Source: Pseudomonas alcaligenes
GTDB lineage: Bacteria; Pseudomonadota; Gammaproteobacteria; Pseudomonadales; Pseudomonadaceae
Assembly (NCBI RefSeq): GCF_014490745.1
Contig: NZ_LZEU01000001.1
Location: 62,001 to 126,000 of the forward strand
DNA length: 64,000 nt
Direction of reading: 5' to 3'
The notes under the pieces were generated by a model. The model worked only from the letters and a program-made list of their open reading frames with translations, was not told where the DNA came from and did not search any database. Both the position numbers and the translations under genes were made by a program. Positions 1 through 7,099 of this stretch are shown one piece after another; within the stretch, counting starts at the first letter, position 1; each line of letters starts with the position of its first letter.

Positions 1-590
1 CGCAGGTACTGGTCGCGGCTCAGGCCGTCGGGAATGCTGTCCATGGCCATGACTTCCTCGGCGATGCGCTTCTCCTCGACCTTGTACTGGGTGAAGCGCG
101 GGTCGGGCGCCTTGGCCTTGGCTTCGCGCTGCTGGCTGAGGGCCTGGTAGCGGGCCACCAGGGCATCGCCGCGGGCCTTCTGTGCTTCCTCGTCGCCACC
201 CTCGGCCTGGCTCAGGCCGACCTGCAGCAGCAACGCCTCGCTCAATGCCAGCTCGCCGGCCGCTTCGCGGCGGTCGATCTCCTTGGCCAGGGCGGCGGCG
301 CGCTGCCGGCGCTGCGCCTCGTCCAGGCTGGCGGCGGCCTTGAGAAAGCCCTGGTAGTCGGCGGCGAACTGCAGGCGGGCCTGGTAGTTCTGCACGGCCG
401 GATCGTTGCGCGCGGGGGCCTGATCCGCCGCTGCAGTGGCCGTTGCATCAGCGCGCGGCATGGCGGGGGCAGCTGTAGCGGGCGGGGTAGTGGCGTCCGG
501 TTCGGCACTGCCAAGGCCGAGCCATAGGCCACTCGCGGCGGCGAGGCCGGCGAGCGTGGTGATCAGCAGGAGAGCAGTTGGCTTGGCCAT
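1..590 (-). CDS. Exported or membrane-anchored alpha-helical protein, 3' end outside the window (possibly lipase-chaperone-like)
   Basis: The reading frame starts at the ATG at 590 and runs off the left edge, giving about 196 residues. The N terminus has a hydrophobic segment (about residues 5-30), then a Pro/Ala/Thr-rich linker (about 31-60), then a charged, helix-favouring region rich in Gln, Arg, Glu and Ala. The layout of one anchor, a variable linker and an extended helical domain resembles lipase-specific foldases (Lif/LipB). The segment near the cut end ('PDPRFTQYKVEEKRI') has the same flavour as that family's C-terminal part. I do not see the diagnostic RxxFDY(F/C)LSA motif, and no lipase gene lies upstream, so the family call is weak. 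That this is a real exported protein is well supported by the frame and its composition. Confidence 0.5.
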   Translation of the reverse strand, partial: MAKPTALLLITTLAGLAAASGLWLGLGSAEPDATTPPATAAPAMPRADATATAAADQAPARNDPAVQNYQARLQFAADYQGFLKAAASLDEAQRRQRAAALAKEIDRREAAGELALSEALLLQVGLSQAEGGDEEAQKARGDALVARYQALSQQREAKAKAPDPRFTQYKVEEKRIAEEVMAMDSIPDGLSRDQYL

Positions 591-664
591 GACCCGGAGT
601 CCGTGAGGGGCAGCGCTTGCCAGTTAAGCCCATGGGCCGCGTGGCTTCCAGCATCGGGCGGGCT

Positions 665-1117
665 TCAGTCCGGCTTGCCGGGTACCTCTGCAGGCCAGTC
701 CGTGCGCTGCAGACCCAGGTGTGGCAGCCAGTCCGCCGGTTGCTGGGGCACGGTTTGTCCCGGCCAGTTGGCGGGGCCGCAGTCCTTGTCGAAGCTGCGT
801 GCCAGGCGCAGCCAGCTACGGTAGGCATCCTCGCCGGCCATGCCATGGCTGTTTTCCAGGCGCACCCACTGCAGGGCAGCCTGATGCAGCTCCTCGGCAT
901 CGCGCAGGCAGCGGCTGAAGTAGCGGTCGTCGATGGCCGCATAGGGCGAGGGCACTTCGCGCAGCCATTCCACCGTGCGCATCACGCCACCGATCAGCAG
1001 GACGCCGAGGAAGAACACCAGCAGGAAGCTGCCGAAGAAGGCGAGCATGGCCAGTTTCACCAGACGTTCCACGATGTCGGGTGACAGGTTGGCGAGCAAG
1101 CCCGCCCTCGGGCGCAA
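665..1117 (-). CDS. Hypothetical single-pass inner-membrane protein
   Basis: About 150 residues from a TTG at 1117; the start is uncertain and could lie a few codons downstream. A strongly hydrophobic segment at about residues 20-46 predicts one membrane helix. It is followed by a soluble region of about 100 residues rich in Trp, Arg, Asp and Leu, with several conserved-looking Trp residues. No known domain is recognised. GC-rich third positions support real coding. The stop of the upstream SMI1/KNR4-like gene is only about 10 bp away, so the two are probably co-transcribed leftward. The function is unknown. Confidence 0.6.
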   Translation of the reverse strand: MRPRAGLLANLSPDIVERLVKLAMLAFFGSFLLVFFLGVLLIGGVMRTVEWLREVPSPYAAIDDRYFSRCLRDAEELHQAALQWVRLENSHGMAGEDAYRSWLRLARSFDKDCGPANWPGQTVPQQPADWLPHLGLQRTDWPAEVPGKPD

Positions 1118-1126
1118 GGACAGGGC

Positions 1127-1534
1127 TCAGCTCTCCAGCCAGACGTCGCGGCACCAGTGCCACACCGAGTCCCAGCTTTCGTCGGTCAGCTCGCCTTCGT
1201 CGCCATCCCACAGCCAGACCTGGCCCTCCACATCCACCGCGTAGTAGTCGCGGCCGTCCTGGCATAGAGGCACCAGGTCGCGCGGCAGGCCGAGATCCCA
1301 GGCCACCGAGGCGACTTCCGGCAGGTAGGTGTGCGAGTGCGGGTCTGCTGCAGTCACTGGCTCCAGGCGGCCGTAGACCACGTCGCTGACCTTGAGCAGG
1401 AACTCGCGCAGCTCGAAGGGCAGGTGGATGAGGATCTGCTCCTGGATTTCCACCAGGGTTTCCTCTTCCGGCAGCTCCAGCGGTACCGGCACCGGCTCGT
1501 TGAGTTCGCGCAGTTGTTCGATGACTTCTTCCAT
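1127..1534 (-). CDS. SMI1/KNR4 (SUKH) family protein
   Basis: 135 residues, start ATG at 1534. The acidic N-terminal helix is followed by the alternating hydrophobic/acidic pattern typical of SUKH-fold proteins, including the segments 'HTYLPEVASVAWDLG', 'YYAVDVEGQVWLW' and 'ESWDSVWHWC'. SUKH proteins are a large superfamily. Many are immunity proteins for polymorphic or contact-dependent toxins, but stand-alone housekeeping members also occur, and no toxin gene adjoins this one. It appears to form a two-gene leftward unit with the membrane protein at 665-1117. The specific role is unknown. Confidence 0.75.
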   Translation of the reverse strand: MEEVIEQLRELNEPVPVPLELPEEETLVEIQEQILIHLPFELREFLLKVSDVVYGRLEPVTAADPHSHTYLPEVASVAWDLGLPRDLVPLCQDGRDYYAVDVEGQVWLWDGDEGELTDESWDSVWHWCRDVWLES

Positions 1535-1623
1535 GGCGGGCTCACCATCTGATGGGGCTGGGCTTTATACAGTAGCCGCTGGGTGGAGGAAAAAACTATT
1601 GTGGCGCCTGCCGCCGTGCGGCA

Positions 1624-1650
1624 GAAAAAAGCCCGGGCAGGCCCGGGCTT
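1624..1650 (-). terminator. Rho-independent terminator downstream of the DUF3592-like gene
   Basis: Inverted repeat AAGCCCGGGC / GCCCGGGCTT (1629-1638 and 1641-1650) with an A-run on its left, which is a U-run on the minus strand. It lies 25 bp past the stop of the 1676-2779 gene and separates it from the SMI1/KNR4-like gene. Confidence 0.8.
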
Positions 1651-1675
1651 GTGGTGTGTCGGCAACCGCGACGAA

Positions 1676-2779
1676 TTACTCGCTGACCACCGGCGTGCCG
1701 CTTGGCGCATTGCTGGCGAAGGTGATGGTCACCGTCGGGTCGAGCAGGCGCTGCACGGCGGTCTTCAGCGACCACAGCAGCACCAGCACGCAACCGGCTA
1801 CGGCCAGTACATTGCCGAGGAAGTAGTACAGTGCGCCGGCGCTGATCAGGGCGACGATCAGCGAGAAGCGCGCGGCCTGCAGGCGGGTGAGTTTTTCCAC
1901 GCTCATCCGCAGGCTGGCCGGCAGGGCGCGGGCGATCTGCTTGAGGGCGTGTTCCTTGACCGTGGCGTTGAGGAATTCCAGGCTCTCGCTGCTCTCCTTG
2001 CCGTCCACGCTGAAGGTCAGGTAGATGGTGTCGCGGAAGTGATCGCTAGTGACCTTGCTCACCGTGTTCAGGTCGATGACCTTCTGCTTGCACGCTACCT
2101 GGGCAACTATGGCCGCCAGGCCGGCGCCGCTCTGGTAGAGCTCCTGCACGTTGTCGGTGTGCTTGCTGTCGAAGCTGACCGACACCAGGTTGTGGCCATC
2201 CAGTGCCACCAGGCGGTCGTCCTCGATATCCAGCCAGCTGTTCTCGGTGTAGAAGCCTTCCGGCAGCTTGCCCTTGGGCTCGCGGCCGAACAGCAGGGTC
2301 AGGACGATGTTCAGCAGCAGTGCCAGGCCGATGACATAGGGCGCGGCATCGATGACCCGCTCCACCGCCGACTCATGAGCCTGGTGTTCGACCACGATCT
2401 GCGGCACGGCTTCTTCGGGCTTCTGCTCGGCAAACCAGACCTGCAGGCTTTCCTTGCCGCTCAGATCTTCGTACTCGCCATAGCTCAGGCTGTGCTCCTG
2501 CTGGTACTGGGTGCCACCTACCGCGTATTGGTAGCTGACCGAATAGACCTCACGGGTCTTCTTGCGGCCCTTGCGACCCCGGTATTCCTCTTCCTTGACG
2601 TCGAGGGAGGTGATGGTCGCCTCGGCGGCGACGTGGTGCTTGGTGCGTTCGATGGCCGCGACTTGCGCCGGGCCCTTGATAAAGTAGGCGAGGGTGAGAC
2701 CCAGCAAGGCCAGCACGACCATGCTGCTGCGGATCCACAGTTTGCGTTTCTGCCCCGGGCTTCTGAGAGTTTTCGCCAT
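1676..2779 (-). CDS. DUF3592-like multi-pass membrane protein
   Basis: 367 residues, ATG at 2779. One membrane helix at about residues 15-35 is followed by a beta-rich region of about 120 residues (repeated Tyr, Ser and Gln; 'VYSVSYQYAVGGTQY') of the kind found in DUF3592 proteins. A second helix lies near residue 160. Then comes a cytoplasmic or periplasmic domain of about 130 residues, and a pair of helices lies near the C terminus (about 310-345). The lysine/arginine-rich stretch 'YRGRKGRKKTREV' sits before the beta-rich part. No enzymatic motif is visible. It is a single-gene unit flanked by terminators on both sides. The function is unknown, possibly envelope-related. Confidence 0.65.
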   Translation of the reverse strand: MAKTLRSPGQKRKLWIRSSMVVLALLGLTLAYFIKGPAQVAAIERTKHHVAAEATITSLDVKEEEYRGRKGRKKTREVYSVSYQYAVGGTQYQQEHSLSYGEYEDLSGKESLQVWFAEQKPEEAVPQIVVEHQAHESAVERVIDAAPYVIGLALLLNIVLTLLFGREPKGKLPEGFYTENSWLDIEDDRLVALDGHNLVSVSFDSKHTDNVQELYQSGAGLAAIVAQVACKQKVIDLNTVSKVTSDHFRDTIYLTFSVDGKESSESLEFLNATVKEHALKQIARALPASLRMSVEKLTRLQAARFSLIVALISAGALYYFLGNVLAVAGCVLVLLWSLKTAVQRLLDPTVTITFASNAPSGTPVVSE

Positions 2780-2897
2780 GACTCATTCCTTTTTTAGTTA
2801 TGTGTAGCGTCCGTGTACGGCGGGCAGGTTGGCGCTGCCCGGGGCGAGTATCAGAGGAAACATTCGCTTACGACAAGTCGCGGATGCCCAGAAACGC

Positions 2898-2925
2898 AAA
2901 AGCCCGGGCATGCCCGGGCTTTTTC
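2898..2925. terminator. Bidirectional terminator
   Basis: Near-perfect palindrome built on AAAAGCCCGGGC / GCCCGGGCTTTTT with A-run and T-run on opposite sides. It lies just past the stop of the Tim44-domain gene (minus strand) and upstream of the next leftward gene. The stem core is the same as in the hairpin at 1629-1650. Confidence 0.85.
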
Positions 2926-2944
2926 ACAGCAGGTTCGCCGACGA

Positions 2945-3790
2945 TCAGCCGTTCTGGCGGATACCGGCCACCAGCCAGGGCTGGTTGTCGCCATTGCTGC
3001 GTTCCATGCGCCAGCTTTCGCTGAAGGCTTCGCCCTGGTCGAAGCGCGAGGTCTTGGCCACGCCACGGAAGGTCAGGGTGGCGACGGTCTTGTCGGCCAG
3101 TTCGTCGATGCCGTCCAGCTGTACCTCGAGGTCATCGATGTAGGTGGACTGGAAGCCGTCGCCCATGCTGGCGCGCTCGGTTTTGAGGAAACTGAGCATC
3201 TGCGGGGTGACGAACTCGGCGATCTTGTCCATCTCGGCCGCGTCCCAGTGCTGTTGCAGGGCCATGAAGTGCTCGCGGCCGGCTTCGACGAAGCGCTGTT
3301 CGTTGAACCAGCTCGGCGCGTTGAAGGCCGGGCGCGGGGCTGCGCCAGCGCTGCCGAAGATCGGCGCCTGGCCCTGCGGCATCTCGCGCTGGAACGGCGC
3401 CCCGGCGGCAGCCGGCTGGCCGTGCTGCTGGGCCTTGCGGGCGGCGATGAAGCGGAAGATGACGAAGGCGATCAGGCCGATGATCAGGAAGTCGAAGATC
3501 TGCATGCCCTGGAAGCCGTCACCCATGAACATCGAGGCGAGCAGGCCGCCGGCGGCCAGGCCGGCCAGCGGGCCGAGCCAGCGCGAAGCGCCACTGGTGG
3601 CAGGGCGTGCGCCTGCAGTGGCACCCGGCGCGGCGCTGGGCTGGGTGGCCTTGGGGGCTTCGGCCTGGCGGGTCTGGTGGGTCGGCGCGGAGCCGAAGGT
3701 CTTGCCGCCGCCCATGCGCCGGGCGCTGGCGTCGAGGCTGAGGGTCAGGCCCAGGCAGAGGCACAGGGCGATGCTGAGAAAGCGTTTCAT
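2945..3790 (-). CDS. Tim44-like (TIM44 domain) exported or membrane protein
   Basis: 281 residues from ATG 3790 (MKRFLSIALCLCLG). A GTG at 3802 in the same frame is also possible, but the ATG gives a clean signal peptide. The layout is: signal peptide ending near residue 24; a 'RRMGGGKTFG' stretch and a Pro/Ala-rich linker; a hydrophobic double segment at about 85-120 that includes 'FLIIGLIAFVIFRFI'; and a C-terminal Tim44-like domain of about 130 residues ('PSWFNEQRFVEAGREHFMALQQHWDAAEMDKIAEFVT'). In bacteria this family (PF04280) is widespread but poorly understood; it has been linked to membrane or transport processes. It is a single gene ended by a terminator. Confidence 0.85.
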   Translation of the reverse strand: MKRFLSIALCLCLGLTLSLDASARRMGGGKTFGSAPTHQTRQAEAPKATQPSAAPGATAGARPATSGASRWLGPLAGLAAGGLLASMFMGDGFQGMQIFDFLIIGLIAFVIFRFIAARKAQQHGQPAAAGAPFQREMPQGQAPIFGSAGAAPRPAFNAPSWFNEQRFVEAGREHFMALQQHWDAAEMDKIAEFVTPQMLSFLKTERASMGDGFQSTYIDDLEVQLDGIDELADKTVATLTFRGVAKTSRFDQGEAFSESWRMERSNGDNQPWLVAGIRQNG

Positions 3791-3980
3791 GAGGAGATCC
3801 ACTGGTGGGTATACGCGCGGTCATGCTGCCCAGTCAGGCAGGCAAAGGCCAGTTGCAGAGTGTTTCCGGATTTATGCGGGGGTGTTCGAGCCGGCGCCCG
3901 GCCCGGCTCAGACGCCGGGCGCAGGGGCGCTGGAGCCGGGCGGTGCGACACCGGGAGGCGCCGCGCCAGGCCCGTGGGGA

Positions 3981-4655
3981 TCAGAAGTGGTAGGACGCGC
4001 CCAGGCGCACGCTCTGTTCGGTCAGGCGCTGGTTGTACTCTTCGTTCCACATGTCGACGCCGATGTCCTTTTGCGTGCCGTAGTCGGCGTAGCGGTATTC
4101 CACGCGCGCGGACAGGGCCTCGCTCAGCAGGTACTCGGCGCCGGCGCCGACCGTCTAGCCGCCCTGGCCATCGCTGTGGGATTCGCTGCGGTTGAGGAAC
4201 TGCTTGTCGTTCCATTCGCGGTCGACCTGGGCGTAGGCGTAGCCGGCGGTGGCGAACAGCAGCAGGTCGGCACTCGGCAGGTAGCCGAAGCGAGCCCGCA
4301 GGGAGCCGGCGGCGGTGATCTCGCTGCTGGTGCTGTAGCCCGTGTCGGTGACGCCGTGGAATTCCTGGTAGGCGCTGTCTTCGCCGTCGATGCGGCCTTC
4401 GTAGTCCGCTTCCACGCCTACCAGCCAGTTGTTCTGCAGCAGCCAGTTGTAGCCGCCGAGAGCACCGTACTGCGCGCCGCTGGGGTTGGTTTCCTGGGTC
4501 CAGCCGGATTTCGTGTCGGTGGGCTGGTTGTAGCTGGTGCCTTCGTCCTGGGCCCAGGCATAGCCGGTGTAGAGGCCGGCATAGGCGCCTTCGAAGCCGG
4601 CGGCCAGGACGGGGAGCGGGGCCAGCAGGCTGGCCAGGAGAACAATGCGCTTCAT
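3981..4655 (-). pseudogene. Outer-membrane beta-barrel (OmpA-like/porin family) gene interrupted by an in-frame amber codon
   Basis: The frame opens at ATG 4655 with a signal peptide (MKRIVLLASLLAPLPVLA) and continues as an eight-strand-type barrel with alternating aromatic residues, for example 'GAYAGLYTGYAWAQ' and 'GALGGYNWLLQNNWLVGVEADY'. A TAG at 4155-4157 stops it after 166 residues. Reading past that codon, the same frame runs uninterrupted for 57 more residues to a TGA at 3981. Those residues include 'TVGAGAEYLLSEAL' and 'RVEYRYADYGT', and they end in Tyr-His-Phe, the terminal Phe needed for outer-membrane insertion. Family members normally have Trp at this point ('GWTVGAG'), so a single TGG to TAG change explains the break. 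It could be a true pseudogene, a suppressed codon or a sequencing error. Confidence 0.85.
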
Positions 4656-4711
4656 CGATGATCCTTGTTTTTATAGGTGTGCCCGACTGTTCGGGCCGGG
4701 GTGGAGCGGGG

Positions 4712-6913
4712 TTAGAGGGCTTCCAGCTTGGCGTAGGCGAGCATCAGCCACTTGCTGCCCTCGGCCTCGAAGTTGACCTGCACCCGCGCCTGGGCGCCGC
4801 TGCCTTCGAAGTTGAGGATCACGCCGTCGCCGAACAGCGCGTGGCGCACGTGCTGGCCGAGGCGGAAGCCGGTATCCGGCACTTCGGCGTTGGCGAACAT
4901 GCTGCCGCTGGGCTTGCTGGCGCCGGCGCCGCTGTAGGGGCGGCTGACGCTGTTGCTCAGGCGTACTTCCTGGATCAGCGCCGGGGGAATCTCGCGGACG
5001 AAGCGCGAGACCTTGTTGTAGGTCTCGCTGCCGTACAGGCGGCGGGTCTCGGCGTAGGTCAGCACCAGGTGCTGCATGGCGCGGGTCACGCCGACATAGG
5101 CCAGGCGGCGCTCTTCCTCGAGGCGGCCGGGCTCTTCCAGGCTCATCTTGTGCGGGAACAGGCCTTCTTCCATGCCGACCAGGAACACCATGGGGAATTC
5201 CAGGCCCTTGGCGCTGTGCAGGGTCATCAGCTGGATGCTGGCTTCGTGTTCGTCGGCCTGGGTGTCGCCGGCCTCCAGCGAGGCGTGGGTGAGGAAGGCG
5301 GCCAGCGGCGACAGGTCGTCGTCTTCGTCGTTCTCGAAGTTGCGCGCGGCGCTGACCAGTTCCTCGAGGTTTTCCACCCGCGCCTGGGCCTTCTCGCCTT
5401 TTTCAGCCTGGTGCCAGGCGATCAGCCCGCTCTGCTCGATGACGGTCTGGGTCATCAGGTGCAGCGGCATATCCAGCACTTTGGCGGCGAGGTTCTCGAT
5501 CAGCTCGACGAAGGCGGCCAGGGCGCCGGCGGCGCGGCCGGGCAGAGCCTTGGCGGCGAGCAACTGCTGCATCGCTGTCCACATCGACAGGTCAGCGTGG
5601 CGCGCGTGCTCGCGGATCGCCTCGACGGTCTTCTCGCCGACGCCGCGGGTCGGCACGTTGATCACCCGTTCCAGGGCGGCGTCGTTATGCCGGCCGTCGA
5701 GCAGGCGCAGGTAGGCCACTGCGTTCTTGATCTCGGCGCGCTCGAAGAAGCGTTGGCCGCCATAGATGCGGTAGGGAATCTTCTCGCGCAGCAGGGCTTC
5801 TTCGAGCACCCGCGACTGGGCGTTGGAGCGGTAGAGGATGGCGATCTCGTTGCGCGCCAGGCCGTTCTTCAGCGCCCGCTCGATGCTCTCGACCACGTAG
5901 CGCGCTTCGTCATGCTCGTTGAAGGCGGCGTACAGGCACAGCGGTTCGCCGTCGCTGCCGTCGGTCCACAGTTCCTTGCCCAGGCGCCCGTTGTTGTTGG
6001 CGATCAGGGCGTTGGCGGCCTTGAGGATGCCGGCGGTGGAGCGGTAGTTCTGCTCCAGGCGGATCATCTGCGCGTCGGGGAAGTCGCTGCTGTACTGCTG
6101 GATGTTCTCGATCTTGGCGCCGCGCCAGCCGTAGATCGACTGGTCGTCGTCGCCCACCACCATCAGGCTCTCGCCGCCCTTGGCCAGCAGGCGCAGCCAG
6201 GCGTACTGCACGGCGTTGGTGTCCTGGAACTCGTCGACCAGGATGTGCTTGAAGCGCTGCTGGTAGTGCGCCAGCAGGCCCGGATGGTCGCGCCACAGGT
6301 CGAGGGCACGCAGCAGCAGCTCGGCGAAGTCGATCACCCCGGTGCGTGCGCAGGCTGCTTCGTAGGCCTCGTAGATCTTCAGCATGGTGGCGAGGAACAG
6401 GTCGCCGCCGGCCTGGATGTTCTTCGGCCTTAACCCCTCATCTTTCTGCCCGTTGATAAACCACTGCGCCTGCTTGGCCGGCCAGCGCTGCTCGTCCAGG
6501 CCCAGCTCGCGGATCACCCGCTTGACCAGGCGCTGCTGGTCGTCGGAATCGAGGATCTGGAAGTTCTCGGCCAGCCCGGCTTCCTGCCAGTGCGCACGGA
6601 GGATGCGGTGCGCCAGGCCGTGGAAGGTGCCGACCCACATGCCGTTGGGGTTCAGGCCGAGCATCTGCTCGATGCGGTGGCGCATCTCGGCCGCTGCCTT
6701 GTTGGTGAAGGTCACCGACAGGATGCTGTAGGGCGAGGCATTGACGATCTGGATCAGCCAGGCGATGCGATGCACCAGCACGCGGGTCTTGCCCGAGCCG
6801 GCACCGGCCAGCACCAGCTGGCGGCCGAGCGGGGCGGCCACGGCCTGGCACTGCGCGTCGTTGAGGGAGGCGAGGAGAAGTTCGGGGTCGAAACGGGCGG
6901 GATCATTTTGCAT
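4712..6913 (-). CDS. uvrD: DNA helicase II, UvrD
   Basis: 733 residues, a 3'-5' superfamily 1A helicase acting in nucleotide-excision and mismatch repair; the length matches known Pseudomonas UvrD. Visible motifs in order are Walker A 'AGAGSGKTR' (about residues 36-44), Ia 'SVTFTNKAA', Walker B 'DEFQDT', III 'GDDDQSIYGWRGA', IV 'EQNYRST', V 'TLHSAKGLEF' and VI 'VGVTRA'. The C-terminal approximately 60 residues ('FRLGQHVRHALFGDGVILNFEG') form the Tudor-like RNA-polymerase-interacting domain. It is a stand-alone leftward gene. The divergent cyclic-di-GMP gene starts about 190 bp away, so both promoters must lie between 6914 and 7099. Confidence 0.97.
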   Translation of the reverse strand: MQNDPARFDPELLLASLNDAQCQAVAAPLGRQLVLAGAGSGKTRVLVHRIAWLIQIVNASPYSILSVTFTNKAAAEMRHRIEQMLGLNPNGMWVGTFHGLAHRILRAHWQEAGLAENFQILDSDDQQRLVKRVIRELGLDEQRWPAKQAQWFINGQKDEGLRPKNIQAGGDLFLATMLKIYEAYEAACARTGVIDFAELLLRALDLWRDHPGLLAHYQQRFKHILVDEFQDTNAVQYAWLRLLAKGGESLMVVGDDDQSIYGWRGAKIENIQQYSSDFPDAQMIRLEQNYRSTAGILKAANALIANNNGRLGKELWTDGSDGEPLCLYAAFNEHDEARYVVESIERALKNGLARNEIAILYRSNAQSRVLEEALLREKIPYRIYGGQRFFERAEIKNAVAYLRLLDGRHNDAALERVINVPTRGVGEKTVEAIREHARHADLSMWTAMQQLLAAKALPGRAAGALAAFVELIENLAAKVLDMPLHLMTQTVIEQSGLIAWHQAEKGEKAQARVENLEELVSAARNFENDEDDDLSPLAAFLTHASLEAGDTQADEHEASIQLMTLHSAKGLEFPMVFLVGMEEGLFPHKMSLEEPGRLEEERRLAYVGVTRAMQHLVLTYAETRRLYGSETYNKVSRFVREIPPALIQEVRLSNSVSRPYSGAGASKPSGSMFANAEVPDTGFRLGQHVRHALFGDGVILNFEGSGAQARVQVNFEAEGSKWLMLAYAKLEAL

Positions 6914-7099
6914 CGCGGCATTCTACGGGCCGGGGTAGGGAGCGGCAAACCGTGACCAGATCGATATGGATAGTCAGCGTACAGTTGTGCTGCCATTTGT
7001 CGATCCATGCTGCCAAAAAGCCTGCATAAGGCTTGGGCGAGCGCTCTAGCTCGGGTATGCTCGGGAAAATTTAGGCAAACCATTACAAGAAAATCGCCT

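Noticed and set aside
1..590. Firm call as lipase chaperone (Lif)
   Set aside because: The layout is suggestive, but the diagnostic RxxFDY motif is not visible and there is no lipase gene upstream, so it is left as an exported helical protein.
1583..2797. Plus-strand frame of 404 codons opposite the DUF3592-like gene
   Set aside because: No domain pattern and antisense-type composition; the minus-strand protein has membrane helices and a terminator at its end.
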